Assembly: GCF_963924675.1 (NCBI RefSeq)
Contig: NC_089232.1
Span: 48,214,522 to 48,278,521, forward strand
Reading direction: 5' to 3'
DNA from: Phocoena phocoena
Taxonomy: Eukaryota > Chordata > Mammalia > Artiodactyla > Phocoenidae
DNA length: 64,000 nt
The notes beneath the pieces are model-generated. The model made no database searches, was not told the origin of the DNA, and saw only the letters and a list, made by a program, of their open reading frames with translations. This document shows, in pieces, positions 36,641-52,345 of this stretch (position 1 is the first letter of the stretch; the number at the start of each line of letters is the position of its first letter). A program made the position numbers and the translations under genes.

Positions 36641-36880
36641 ACAGCTCCCTCCCACTGGTGCAGGTGCCGTCCTTATTCTTTTGTCTGTTTTTTCTTTTTT
36701 TCTTTTGCCCTACCCAGGTACGTGGGGAGTTTCTTGCCTTTTGGGAAGTCTGAGGTCTTCTGCCAGCCTTCAGTAGGTGTTCTGTAGGAGTTGTTCCACG
36801 TGTAGATGTATTTCTGGTGTATCTGTGGGGAGGCAGGCCGTCTCCGCGTCTTACTCTTCTGCCATCTTCAAGGTCCCCCC

Positions 36881-40371
<3,491 letters not shown>

Positions 40372-40429
40372 TTTCTTAATTGTTTTGGGTTTGTTTTTGT
40401 AGGTCCTTTTCTTCTCTTGTGTTTCCCAC

Positions 40430-41324
40430 TTAGAGAAGTTCCTTTAGCATTTGTTGTAGAGCTGGTTTGGTGGTGCTGATGTCTTTTAGCTTTTGCTTGT
40501 CTGTGAAGCTTTTGATTTCTCCATCAAATCTAAGTGAGATCCTTGCTGGGTAGAGTAATCTTGGTTGTAGGTTCTTCCCTTTCATCACTTTAAGTATATC
40601 ATGCCACTCCCTTCTGGCTTGTAGAGTTTCTGCTGAGAAATCAGCTGTTAACCTTATGGGAGTTCCCTTGTATGTTATTTGTTGTTTTTACCTTGCTGCT
40701 TTCAATAATTTTTCTTTGTCTTTAATTTTTGCCTATTTGATTACTATACGTCTCGGTGTGTTTCTCCTTGGGTTTTTGCTGTATGGGACTGTCTGCGCTT
40801 CCTGGACTTAGGTGGCTATTTCCTTTCCCATGTTAGGAAAGTTTTCGACTATAATCTCTTCAAATAATTTCTCTGGTCCTTTCTCTCTCTCTTCTCCTTC
40901 TGGGACCCCTGTAATGCAAATGATGTTGTCTTTAATGTTGTCCCAGAGGTCGCTTAGGCTGTCTTCATTTCTTTTCATTCTTTTTTCTTTAGTCTGTTCT
41001 GCAGCAGTGAATTCCACCATTCTGTCTTCCAGGTCACTTATCCGTTCTTCTGCCTCAGTTATTCTGCTATTGATTCCTTCTAGTGTAGTTTTCATTTCAG
41101 TTATTGTATTGTTCATCTCTGTTTGTTCTTTAATTCTTGTAAGTCTTTGTTAAACATTTCTTCTTGATCTTTGCCTCCATTCTTATTCCGAGGTCCTGGA
41201 TCATCTTCACTATCATTATTCTGAATTCTTTTTCTGGAAGGTTGCCTATCTCCGCTTCATTTAGTTGTTTTTCTGGGGTTTTATCTTGTTCCTTCGTCTG
41301 GTATATAGCCCTCTGCCTTTTCAT
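40430..41324 (-). pseudogene. Older LINE-1 ORF1, broken
   Basis: The start region (41324-41130) and the coiled coil with RRM start (41116-40808, with SRITEAEERISDLEDRM) are readable but lie in different frames, and a stop follows near the RRM end ('MGKEIAT'). The rest of the C-terminal domain is recognisable by DNA similarity to the younger ORF1 but contains stops. The end is taken at the stop homologous to the younger ORF1. Confidence 0.88.
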
Positions 41325-42219
41325 CTTGTCTGTCTTTCTGTGAATGTGGTTTTTGTTCCACAGGCTGCAGGATTGAGTTTTTTCTTGCTTCTGCTGTCTG
41401 CCCTCTGGTAGTTGAGGCTATCTAAGAGGCTTGATGGGAGGCTCTGGTAGTGGGTAGAGCTGACTGTTGCTGTGGTGGGCAGAGCTCAGTAAAACTTTTA
41501 TCCACTTGAGTGTTGATGGGTGGGGCTGGGTTCCCTCCTTGTTGGTTGTTTTTGCTGAGGCAACCCAACACTGGAGCCTACCTGTGCTCTTTGGTGGGGC
41601 TAATGACAGACTCTGGGAGGGCTCACGCCAAGGAGTACTTCCCAGAACTTCTGCTGCCAGGGTCCTTGTCCCCACGTTGAAACAGAGACACCCCCTGCCT
41701 CTGCAGGACACCCTCCAACACTATCAGGTAGGTCTGGTTCAGTCTCCCCCGGGGTCACTGCTCCTTCCCCTGGGTTCTGATGCACACACTACTTTGTGTG
41801 TGCCCTCCGAGAGTGCGGTCTCTGTTTCCCCCAGTCCTGTCGAAGTCCTGCAATCAATTCCTACTAGACTTCAAAGTCTGATTCTCTAGGAATTCCTCCT
41901 CCCGTTGCCGGACCCCCAGGTTGGGAAGCCTGACGTGGGGCTCAGAACCTTCACTCCAGTGGGTGGACTTCTGTGGTATAAGTGTTCGCCAGTCTGTGAG
42001 TCACCCACCCAGCAGTTATGGGATTTGATTTTACCGTGATTGCGCCCCTCCTACCATCTCTTTGTGGCTTCTCCTTTGTCTTTGGATGTGGGGTATCTTT
42101 TTTGGTGAGTTCCAGTGTCTTCCTGTCGATGACTGTCCAGCAGTTAGTTGTGATTTTGGTGTTCTCGCAAGAGGGAGTGAGAGCACGTCCTTCTACTCCA
42201 CCATCTTGGTTCCTCCCTC
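41325..42219 (-). promoter_or_regulatory. Older LINE-1 5'UTR
   Basis: About 0.9 kb between ORF1 and the 5' end, without the tandem units of the younger element. A YY1-like 'ccatctt' lies at 42201-42207, 12-18 bases from the 5' end, the same place as in the younger L1. The two 5'UTRs are otherwise dissimilar, so two L1 lineages with different promoters are present. Confidence 0.75.
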
Positions 42220-42225
42220 TTCAGC

Positions 42226-42460
42226 AGATTCTAGATTAGGTTTTTAATTCCAGCTCTGCTATTCACCAGCTCTTTAACTTTGGGTGAGTTATTTAATCTT
42301 CTGCATCACTTTTCCCTATCTGTAAAATTTGAGTGAAAATATCCACCTCACACATTTAACAGGAAAAAATAATTCAACTTTTTAAAGTAAAATAAAATAA
42401 TGTATTAAAAATAACAGTGCCTAATAAATAGCAGATAATTAATAAGTGTGACTCCTTAAA
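42226..42460 (+). repeat. 3' piece of a MIR split by L1
   Basis: It reads 'aattccagctctgctattca', 'ctttgggtgagttatttaat', 'ccctatctgtaaaatttgag' and the 3' end 'aacagtgcctaataaatag', a clear MIR core and tail lacking its 5' part. The 'attctagattaggttttt/aatt' at 42228-42247 is the probable right target-site copy, with an L1 endonuclease site (T-run then AA). Confidence 0.75.
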
Positions 42461-44949
42461 CTTATTTTTCCTTTCTTAAGTCCTCTTGATGCATAGGACA
42501 AATCCCACTTCAGTCAGTGACTTGGTTTCCTGAGGATTAATGCTTCATGTAGTCTTCATCTGTTTGGCAGAGGTACAGAGAACACATTCTATGTAAGAAA
42601 AATGAGGTAGCCCTTGCTTTCTTATTTTCTGGTTTTTTTAAATAGCTATAAACACAAAAGCAGTTGCTGCATGTCAGAGGAGCCTGAATGCTATGTATTT
42701 GTAGTTAGTGAAGGGCAAGGCAAGCAACTCTGAAATGCATGCTTTAGGATTCTGCTCTTGATACTTTCTAGAGTCTATCATAAGTTAGAGCTGATTTTAT
42801 AATAGGATAGACACAGGAAAGAACATTGTCGATTGTCCAAACTTCTGCTAAAGTAGAACTCTGTGGTTTGCAGCTCAAGGGAAAATGTTGGTTCCTTGGG
42901 CACGCTCCTCTGTGACTGGGAGTTTAAGATGTATTCTGGGATAGCAGATATGTGAGCTGCCCTCAGAGCGCCCTCAGTCCACTCCAGCTGAGTCATCTAG
43001 TGGCTTAACTGGGTTCACAATTTTTCATGTTCACATCTATTTTTATAGAACTAAGCCTTCCATGTTCTTAGAGATAAATGCCTGTTTATTGGGGTACAGA
43101 AATGGACAAGGAGAGTCTTCTGAGCCCCAGGGAACTGGATGAGAGAATCTTCGTCAATTCCAGGCTAGAATTGAATTGTTAGTCTAACAGCTGCAGTAAG
43201 ATGCAGACTTTGTGCTGCATCTAGCAGTATCAGGCTGTTCATCTAATTGGCGGGTTCAGGTTTCAGTGATGGAGTGGAGAGAGGGGATGCAGGAAGGAAG
43301 GAGAGCTAAGTGGCACCTGGGAGCTTTCCTTGTGTTCTAGTGTCTCTCTGAACAGTAGTTATTGTCATGTGTTCAAAGACTTGACAGCAGGAACAGAGAA
43401 TCTCTTTGGTGAAGTGCCTAATCTGTATTTGGGTCTTAGTGTCTTTGGACATGCAGGAGATCCCAGAGAAACAGCAATTAGTGATTTATAAATGCAAAAT
43501 AGCACATTATGGCTGAGCATGGATCCTTTGTTCTCCTGAAAGCTCTAAGTTCCATGAAAGAAAAATGTAGCCCTTTGATGTAGGTAGGAATGCAGATACC
43601 TGTTTCAGCCACCGCTTATGCCTCCGCCCTCCAAACCAACAGTACTGCATAAAAGAAGAAACTCATGCAAGCGAGGAGCCCCTTAGGGCTCAGAACTGTT
43701 TTGTTTGCTTACAGATGGATAGAAACAGGCAGAGTTCAAATTAACTGGAAGATGTAGCTCTACCTTTTTAAATGTATCTAATGTGTCCCTTAGATTGAGG
43801 AAAGGAGGTAGGCTGAAAGAGACATGTTGGGACCAGTTTTACCTTAATTCTGCTCTATTTAATTTGTGTGAGTGTCTTGAAATAAAGTTCCCCATTATAA
43901 TTTCTTCCAAGGCTCAAGTTGTGGTCTCAAAAAAAAAAAAAAAACACCAAACATTAAAAGGGACAATGTATGCATATTTGTATTAGTTATGTGGAAACTG
44001 TATTTTTTGATCCAAAAATCAGATTGCATGCTCCACAAGTCTACAGCAAGGCCTTGAGCCATACATGTAGATAGCCTGTGCAGGCTGACAATTTGGCACC
44101 CTGAGGAGGTGGATAATTTAATACTTTTATAATTTGTTCTTTAAATATGTATCTGTATTTATTTATATGGAAGTCTGAGGGCTACTTTGGGCGTGGTTAG
44201 TGGTTTCACTCAGCCTCACTGCTTCTGTTGTTCCAAGCATTTTATTTGGGATGATGGGGAGACCTCAGGAAGGTCACTGAATGTGAACAGGGTCTTGAAA
44301 TATAGAAATAATTTAAATAAGCCAAGTTGCTTTAAGGAAGGCTTTCAAAATTAGGGATGTAAAGACCTAGACATTTCAGTTGTATGCAATCTCTGTGAAA
44401 CCTCCATTCGAATAGCCATAAACAAGAGGAACAGAAATGATGTTTATTTTAAATAATAAATTTATTTTTAAATGGAAATTATTTTTTTCTATATCCTTCT
44501 TTACCTGAATATGCTGATTATACTGACCAAGCAGTATTTTTTTCTCCCACATTCAATCCATTATAAGAGTTCATAAACTGGAGTTATGCCAAGAAGTTTA
44601 ACAAATAGAACATAATCTAAACAAACACAATTATGATAGTTGAGGGATGAAGATAAGAAATCTCCCACCTTACACCGGCAAGGTCCAAATCTCCAATTCT
44701 TTGAATATCCTTCAGTGTATTCACAATGACGGAAGCTATAGGATTTTTAAATTTATAACATCGTTGCAGCGCATCCTAAAGCAGCCATTAGAAATGGTCT
44801 GTTTTGTTTAATCAACTTAGTGATAAAGAAAACAGAGAAGGAATCATGGAAGAAGGGAGGAAAGGAAGAACATTGAATGTCCATTCTTTTGTTAGGTTAT
44901 GGTGTTCTCTGTTTTCCATAGTTCCTCACTTCTGAATTGTTTATATCAT
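42461..44949. other. Unassigned sequence; possible retrocopy tail near 43880-43944
   Basis: An 'aataaa' at 43880-43886 lies about 45 bases before an A-run ending at 43944. That resembles the end of a processed transcript, but I recognise no parent gene and no duplication. Frames elsewhere are short. Confidence 0.4.
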
Positions 44950-45003
44950 GCACATACACACACATGTGTGTGCACACACATATACACATTCATATACATA
45001 CAC
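44950..45003. repeat. CA/TG-rich low-complexity tract
   Basis: Alternating purine-pyrimidine sequence including the palindrome 'cacacacatgtgtgtg'. Confidence 0.85.
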
Positions 45004-46305
45004 AGCACTTGGCCCTTAAAAGTTTTGTTCTTAAAACATCTGTTGAAAGACCCTTATTGTTCTGGTACTTCAGCTACTGATGGCTTTTGGCTAGTTGTCC
45101 AGCTTTGGACTCATTGTCAAATCCTGAATGAAATCACTATGTGAACTTGAGTGTATTACTTAAAGTTTTTGACCCTAGTTTCTTTTTTGTGTAACATAAA
45201 CAGATTACAGATAAAGAACTATATTTTGTTGGATTAAATACAACAATAACACAGTTTATCTGCTTGTTTTTCGAGAGCAGAATGACTTCATCTTTCATTC
45301 ATCTGCAAGCATGCCCTTTCCCCATCTCTTCCCATACGCCAGCCGTGGTATTGTCTGTGTGTCTCTGTCAGTCCACAGCCAACTCTATTGATGGAAATGT
45401 GGCTAAATCAATTTTTGAGCCTATGCAAAATACTTACATAACAACATATATTTTATCCGGTTTCAGAAAAGCTTAAAAATAAGCTTTTCTGAAAGAAGAT
45501 AAGCTTTCAACAAGGGTCTTTTATTTTCCTTTGACTCACATACAAAGGTCTGTCGCTTGATGAGCACTTAGTATATGACAGGCTAGGTACCAATGTTTAT
45601 ATGCATTTCTATGAAATGACTCCCATAAGAATCCTAAGAAGAGGAAGCTATTTTTATCAAAAGTCATACCTTTAAAACCTATGCATTTAACCAGTATGCC
45701 ATGCTGCCTTTCAAAGCATAGAAAAGAGAACAACAGGGAAGAGCCTAAGATGTGGAGACCAGGGGCCAGAAGTACTATCCTAGCTTCTGCCTGTCTGAGA
45801 AAAATGCACAGGATGATGTATGTGTAGACTATAATTCTATGTGAAACTCTTCCATCTGATACATAGACAAGAGTTCTTATTTTCAAACGCAAAATCTTAT
45901 CAAAATAATTTAAGGAATAGTCTTAATAGTCTTGTCTGAAGAGATATCAATTAAAAAGTCATCTTGTTATTGAAAATCATAGTAAAAATTCATTCTAGAA
46001 TTCTAGAAGCTAAACTGTTGTCATTATAAATATGGGTATTGTTGCCACTAGAAGAGAAATCTGACCTAGAAATCTGTCTAAATAATTGTGTTTCGGGGGG
46101 ATGGGGGTAGATGAGGTTATGTGGAATGTGGGGAATACCGATTTATTAGACTTAGACTTTCCTTTGAGTCCTTACCAGACAGTTAGAACTTGATATTGTA
46201 TTATTCTTAGGATTTTTAAAGTAAATTATTAAATAAATACTTAATAATTTAATTTAAAAACTTTTAAATGTTATTAAATCCAGTAATGATATTTAAAATA
46301 TTTTA
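45004..46305. other. Unassigned sequence
   Basis: The frame at 45536-45892 (minus, 118 codons) shows no domain. Nothing was recognised. Confidence 0.5.
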
Positions 46306-46309
46306 AAGC

Positions 46310-46640
46310 AAAGTAACACATATCTGTTGAATACCAATTGTGAATTAAGTACTTAGCATGCTAGACACTGTAGAAGATGCAAAGAAATAAAATAATAAAT
46401 AAAATAAAATTAAGGAACTAGCTTCCAAGAAGCTAACAATACACACAAAATGTGTGTATGTACAAATAATTGAGTAATACCAACATGAAGCCTCCATAGG
46501 TAATGGACTTTTTTATCCACTTATCTATGTCCAGAACTAAGAATAGCACCTGATACCTAGTAGATACTTAATAAATATTTAACCAGAATAGATGAATGAA
46601 TAAATAAATGGAAGAATGAGAGATAAATAGTTCCAGCAAA
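46310..46640. repeat. MIR/LINE-2 end fragments, opposed
   Basis: 46310-46460 reads like an antisense MIR/LINE-2 end ('gtacttagcatgctagacac'). 46490-46640 reads like a sense LINE-2 3' end ('tagtagatacttaataaata', then 'gaatgaataaataaatgg'). Both are short and decayed. Confidence 0.5.
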
Positions 46641-47519
46641 TAATAGAAATCACAAAATAGTACAGGATTAATTGTCAAATTAATGATAAAGTAAATAAGT
46701 AGTGAAGGAATTCAAAAGATGACTATTGAGAGTATTGAAAAAAATCATGTTTATAAAGGTACCCATCATGATATCTGACATTTACTAATTCCTAACAGTT
46801 GTTAGCTCCTGAAATCTAGTATAGTAATGGAGTAAAGCATGTCTTTTCCATACCTAGAGATACATATTTGAGGATCAAGATAGGTAAGATAGTTTAGGTC
46901 ACCTGGAATGCAACACATTTTTTGTTATCATAGCTAATGAGCTGGCAGATGGGGGAGCACTTGCTTTTATGAGTAAATTTATTTTCTTTGTTTTTATTTC
47001 ATGATTTCTTATTGGAGATCTAGACTGTAATTATCTTTCACCCATGTTCTACTATTTTGGTTTTCGTTATTAGCCAGTTGCTTGAGTCTATTTCCTTTCA
47101 TCAGTGATTTGTGTTTTAATTTAGTCAATATTGAATGCATTCCTTCCAAATGTACTATGGATGGCATCTTCTTAAATGCTTCTCCCTCATGAACATAAAT
47201 TGGTTTGGTTTTAATCTGTGGTGGCCTTCTGAACACTGAAATGAGTTGTTTTATATCAGTCTCTCTCTTCTGGCAATACCATTAAATATATATATCCTGA
47301 AATGGCATAATATGCAAATTGCAACTGGAAAATCATTTTAAAATATACTATTTTTTAAAAGTACTTCCTTGTCACATGGGATAGATATGTAGGTTTCAAT
47401 TTTTATACCATTCATTACGTTTTCATTTATATCAGTCATTACACACGTGGATAAGTACTTATAAGACACCTCACTACATATGCTGGGGCTAGAAAAGTGT
47501 GTCATGTTCTTTAAACTCA
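46641..47519. other. Unassigned AT-rich sequence
   Basis: Nothing recognised. Confidence 0.5.
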
Positions 47520-47885
47520 GTGACCTTTGTCCTAATGGTAGAGTTAAGATACATACACATTATCTGAAAAGATAACTGCAGGGGGATATGGGTATGGTAA
47601 GTACCAAGTGAGTGGCACCAAAAAGAAGTGCTTTAAGAGTTCAGACAATAGAGTTAGAAAAGAGATCAGTAAGTATTGGAATCTGATCATCAGGGAAGGC
47701 TTCACAGAAGAGGCAGTTGAGCTGTGCCTTGAAGGATGGACAGATTGGAGCAGGAAGAGTGTTTCATATGGATATAGGAAGAGAGAACGTGGCATGAGAA
47801 CTAAGCATAAGGCAGGAATGCACAAGACAGGAGACAGTGAATTTACTGTACTAAATAGGATGGAAGTTCAGTGTGGTGAGTATTA
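47520..47885 (-). repeat. LINE-2-like sequence, antisense
   Basis: The plus strand has 'gggaaggcttcacagaagag' and 'gagctgtgccttgaaggatg', the complement of a conserved LINE-2 3' segment. It is diverged. Confidence 0.55.
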
Positions 47886-47959
47886 AAAGATATCTGGAAA
47901 ATTGTGTGAGTTATTTAAATTTCCAGAAGTAGATGGCATATTTATGAACTTTGTATCCC

Positions 47960-48143
47960 TATAGTAGTGATTACACTATTTCAAAGCAGTTTCCATTTTA
48001 CAAGTCACTTTTACATCCAGTTTCTCATTTGATCATTCCAGCAACCCTGTGAGAAACATTAGTATTATAATCACAGATAACAGAAACTGACAGTCAGATG
48101 GTGGAAGTTTACCCAGTGGCATACAACTAGAAAGTGTCAGCAC
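47960..48143 (-). repeat. MIR, antisense, interrupted by L1
   Basis: The plus strand shows 'gtttctcatttgatcattcc' and 'cagtggcatacaactagaaa', the complement of the MIR core. An L1 3' end interrupts it at 48144, and possible MIR sequence resumes near 48471 ('agtccagctatgccctaaat'). Confidence 0.65.
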
Positions 48144-48470
48144 TGACCTACTAGAGCATGGACTTGAGGATATGGGGAGGGGGAAGGGTAAGCTGGGACA
48201 AAGTGAGAGAGTGGCATGGACATATATATACTACCACACGTAAAATAGGTAGCTAGTGGGAAGCAGCCGCATAGCACAGGGAGATCAGCTCAGTGCTTTG
48301 TGACCACCTAGAGGGGTGGGATAGGGAGGGTGGGAGGGAGGGAGATGCAAGAGGGAAGAGATATGGGAACATATGTATATGTATGACTGATCCACTTTGT
48401 TATAAAGCAGAAACTAACACACCATTGTAAAGCAATTATACTCCAATAAAGATGTTAAAAACAAAAAAAA
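48144..48470 (+). mobile_element. 5'-truncated LINE-1, 3'UTR only
   Basis: It contains the cetartiodactyl L1 3'UTR: 'acttgaggatatggggaggg', 'agcacagggagatcagctca', 'ctttgttataaagcagaaac', a polyadenylation signal AATAAA at 48445-48450 and an A-rich tail to 48470. Possible duplication copies are 'aaagtgtcagcac' (48131-48143) and 'aaagtcagaacac' (after the tail). It does not code. Confidence 0.9.
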
Positions 48471-48480
48471 GTCAGAACAC

Positions 48481-51229
48481 ATATGTGAGTCCAGCTATGC
48501 CCTAAATCCCATGTTCACCTCACCATTACATTCTACCAATCAGAAGATGAAAATTAATAGTTATCACATGACCAAAACTTGTATATACGTGAGATACCAT
48601 TTCCAGCATAGTATTAAAGAATGAACATATTTCTGCCTAGATACTACTTGAATGGATGAAATTAAAATCATAGTTTGAATAGAAGAGGTTGTTTAATATG
48701 AATTCTCAGCATTGTTTTCAATAGAATAATGACTAGTTCATGATTCTGTCACCATGTATGGATTTTAGCCTAAATTCCTCTGGAGATGTTACAAGCCACT
48801 CTCTATATCATTATAACATATAATTAAATAGCACTTTCCTCTTTTTCCAACTGTTTTCACATTCCTTTCTTATACTGAATTGTTATGACATCTGTATGAA
48901 GTAAACATATGAGATATTATATTATGCCCATGTAACATATGTATGAAGGCAAACCTGTCCATCATCCTACTCATGTTGGTGGTGGAGCCAGATATCTTGA
49001 CTCTCAGACAGACTCACAGTCCACAATTCCGGGCTGCTCCCCAGGATACTCAAGTTTGCATTTGGTACTGTGATTTAGCACATACCAGAAGATACAGAAA
49101 TATCTGCTGAGAATTTAGTGGTTTTGGATTCTTCCCACAAACTTGCAATTTCTAACTCTCAGCTCCAGGCTTTCCCCTCATTGTATTTGGTGCTATGAAA
49201 TGAACCAGTTAACATTCATCTGTTTTTAACTCATGCAGCCATATACTCTGACAACTTACCTTGGCTAGTGATTGATGGAGGGAGGAAACTTTCACTTCCA
49301 AGATGAGCTGTGTAGCAGAAAAATGGCCATGACCCTGATGTTGGACATGCACCAACCTAGTTTCTAAGTGCTAAAGACAAGAAAGGGTTATCTTCCTGGG
49401 CAATGACTCTAAAAAGAGACAAATTTCTCATAATATATTATAGTGAGGTCTGATTTATGGCTTTCTTCTCTCCTCCCTCTGGCTGAATGTGAAAGATTTC
49501 ATTTGGCCTCTTACAATTTCCAGGAGGATTAAAGTATAGCCAAGGGACCCATCTGTGGCAATAGAATGGAGTTAGTTAACCTTGACTAAAGTTAATTTAG
49601 CTACTGGAGATGGTAACAGGGAGAGGTATGGAAGACAGATGCCAGTTCACGTTTTTCTTTACCGCATATCTTGCCACCTTCCCTAATGTTTCAACTAAGT
49701 TGCTTCTGATTTGTAGAAGCTCACCGTTAGATATTAGTCATATAGCTTGCTCATCTTTCTCTTCTTCGATATTTATATGATCTTTGTCAAGGATGTGATG
49801 GTGTAATGCAAATTCACCAACACTTTACTGTACATTGGGGTGATGATAAAAATATCAAAAGCACATCATATTGCATTTCCAGTACACTTTTCCAAGAAGG
49901 ACCGAGTGTCTTATAACGTTTGATTTGGGCTTAGAAATAAACTCATCTAGTTTGGGTTATTCCTCAACAGACCAAACAGCTTTTTATATTTATATATGAT
50001 GTTACATATTTTAGCAAACACCACTGTTAATCAGTGGTATAGAATAATCTCCCTCTACAATGTTTTACTAAGTACATTTAGACACACACATGCTATACTT
50101 CTAACCAGATCCTCCTTACGTACGTGTAATTGGAAGTAGAAGAGAAATTACAACGTGTATTTGAAAGGGGCAGGATGATTTGCTTTTCTTCTCTCTCCAA
50201 GCTGACTTTAACTCAGGGTCAAGCCAATCACCCATGGCTGGCTGCTTTGTGGTGCAGCTGGAATACCCTGTATGTGGAGCCTCTGCCAGTCGAGCACTTG
50301 CCAGGTCTGTGCTCTGCTGATTCCATAAAATGTTACTGTCAAAAAGCTTCTGGTAAAATTCTGTTGTTATGTATAAAGACGTTACATTAGAATAAGATTA
50401 TTTCCAAATGGGCACAGGGTTAAATTAGCCATTGTAACTGTAATATTTTAGATTTAATATAACTCTCAGATATACAAGCACAAAGGATATGAAGCCACAA
50501 TTTTAAACTGAGAAATAAAATGGGTAAAAGAAAATCATTTTCATCAAATGAAATGTTTAAATTTGAATAATTGGAGAACAATTTTTCTGCAATTACGTAT
50601 TTTCCCAGGGAAAATGAAGCCAGGGCATTTCAGCCAGGTCCTCTATTGTCTTTTACTGGGTAGGCTGGCCCCCTTGGATGGAGGCTGCAGTTGTGAGGTT
50701 ATATAGGGACACAAAGGCACCAAGCTCACAGGGAAGGGGAACAGCTCAAATACATTCTGCAGATGAGAGTTAAAGTGCCGAGATGATGATGCCTCTGAAT
50801 TAAGGAGCAGAGTGAGAACCCTGTTGTGATTTTCGATACTAAGAGACAAAGATGTCATCTATTTTGTGTGATCTATTAGTGTTGTTAGAGGAATCGAATG
50901 AAATAATGTACCTAAAAGCCCTTTGAAAAGTGTGGAAAGCTGTAGAAGGACACAGGGGGCCTGGTTTGACCTACATTATACCAAGCTTTTGATTAGCTGA
51001 CAAGTTGACCACAGGGTAACTAAGGGTCTGAGCTACCATTAAACTTTGATAAAGGAGAGCTTGGTGAATGGAGTGATTTTGTTTATTATAGTTGATAAGC
51101 CCAAAAGCTTTTTTTAAAAATTTAAGTGCTTATGGTTGATTAAGTTTTTTGAAAGATAGTGATTAACTATAACTATAACTATTAACTATATAGAGTAGCT
51201 GTGTTAGAAAGGAAAGAAAAGGCTTTGAA
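48481..51229. other. Unassigned sequence
   Basis: Frames at 50130-50390 (plus) and 50643-50858 (minus) have no visible domain. No repeat was recognised. Confidence 0.5.
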
Positions 51230-51420
51230 TCTGACATCTCTTTTTTTGGAACCTGATTCCCATAAGTTACTGTGTGATCTCAGCCAAGTTAATTAAACTC
51301 TCCAAACCTGTAAAATAGAGTTAATAATATTTAATACCTGACATCTTTGTGTACATCAAATTATTTAATATATAATACTTAGCCTGTGTCTAATAGTTAA
51401 CTATTAGTTATGAGCTAATA
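51230..51420 (+). repeat. MIR-like SINE fragment
   Basis: It contains 'agttactgtgtgatctcagc', 'caagttaattaaactctcc' and 'aacctgtaaaatagag', the MIR core. The 3' end is AT-rich. Confidence 0.7.
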
Positions 51421-51464
51421 GTAAGCATGGAAAAAAAACCAATTTCTTTCCCCTCCTGTAATAA

Positions 51465-51640
51465 TGTAGTTCAGTGATGCTCCAAGTGCAAATTTTAGGA
51501 TCACCTGGAGGAATAAACATGCAGATCCCTGAGGCCTGTTCCAGATCTTCTGGAGATGGGTCCTGAGAAGGTGCTTTTCAATCAACTCTCCAGCTAATTC
51601 TTAAACTTACCAAATTGACAACTACTGATTTACAGCCTTA
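51465..51640 (+). repeat. MER5-like hAT fossil
   Basis: It shows 'aggatcacctggaggaataa', 'catgcagatccctgaggcct' and 'ggtcctgagaaggtgctttt', the order of MER5A. Confidence 0.7.
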
Positions 51641-52090
51641 CAGTAGAGGCTAGTACTTGCTATGCATGCAGGGTTGTTGAATTTGAGAATATAGGAGCTT
51701 AATTTTAAGCCAAAGTGACCCAGTAACTGTATGGAGGTTTCCATTTTATATTCATTTTTTGCTGTCATTTGTTTTTTATCCCAAAGTCCAAAAGAGTCAT
51801 TAAAGTCTCTTCAATTAGGGGATCCTAGTGGATAAAGTTTGTCAAGGTTTTACTGTACCTGGTTGTAATTTAATGTTAGATACAGTTATAAACAGAGAGG
51901 AACTTAATAAGAAATAAGGACACATGAAATTTGGCATATTGAAAAGCTACTTTAGAGCTGATAACCAAACTAACTGGTCAAATAAATATTTGCCCTTCCC
52001 TTGTCAAAAGGCAGAGGGGCAAATTCAAGTTAGATGCTTATCAGCCCTGTCCTGTGTGCTCGCTCACCAGCAGAGAGTTGAATATACATT
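51641..52090. other. Unassigned sequence
   Basis: Nothing recognised. Confidence 0.5.
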
Positions 52091-52345
52091 GTTTTTTTTT
52101 TTTCTTTTTCCATTTTTTAAAATTGAAGTATACTTAATTTACAATGTTGTGTTAGTTTCAGGTATACAACAAAGTGATTCAGATATATATATAAAATTTG
52201 TATATAGATACTTATATATATTCTTTTTCAGATTATTTTCCATTATAAGCTATTACCAGATATTGAATATAGTTCCCTGTGCTATACAGTAGGTCCTTGT
52301 TGTTTATCTGTTTTGTATATAGTAGTATATATATGTTAATCCATT
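52091..52345 (-). mobile_element. 5'-truncated LINE-1 3' end, antisense
   Basis: A T-run (52092-52103) is the A-tail. The body ('caatgttgtgttagtttcag', 'aacaaagtgattcag', 'atagttccctgtgctataca') is the complement of a common cetartiodactyl L1 3'UTR, different from the one at 48144-48470. Confidence 0.85.

Larger units (their letters stand above)
31332..36880 (-). mobile_element. Younger LINE-1, full 5' end, 3' end deleted
   Basis: Reading leftward: a 5' end at 36880 ('ggggggaccttgaagatggc'), a 2.4-kb 5'UTR, intact ORF1 (34490-33603), a 58-base spacer, then ORF2 from 33544 with an intact endonuclease and an RT that stops abruptly at 31332. The RT then joins the tail of the older L1. The right flank 'ctatttttagtttttt/aagg' is older L1 sequence and holds a canonical L1 endonuclease site, as expected if this element inserted there. 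Its own 3'UTR, poly(A) and left target-site copy are missing. It is not autonomous. Confidence 0.85.
34491..36880 (-). promoter_or_regulatory. Young LINE-1 5'UTR with internal promoter
   Basis: About 2.4 kb between the 5' end and ORF1. By family knowledge the L1 5'UTR carries a pol II promoter. A YY1-like 'gccatctt' lies at 36861-36868, 12-19 bases inside the 5' end, where YY1 sets the start in other L1s. Downstream come a CpG-rich block (about 35870-36640) with 38-base repeats, a pair of roughly 277-base repeats with polypurine tracts (35034-35660), and a G/T-rich block toward ORF1. Antisense frames here are compositional. Confidence 0.75.

Noticed and set aside
35640..36787. Several GC-rich frames and a CpG island that could suggest a host gene start
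   Set aside because: The block lies entirely between the L1 5' end and L1 ORF1, so it is the L1 promoter region.
45536..45892. 118-codon minus-strand frame
   Set aside because: No motif or exon context, and the length is within chance for 64 kb read in six frames.
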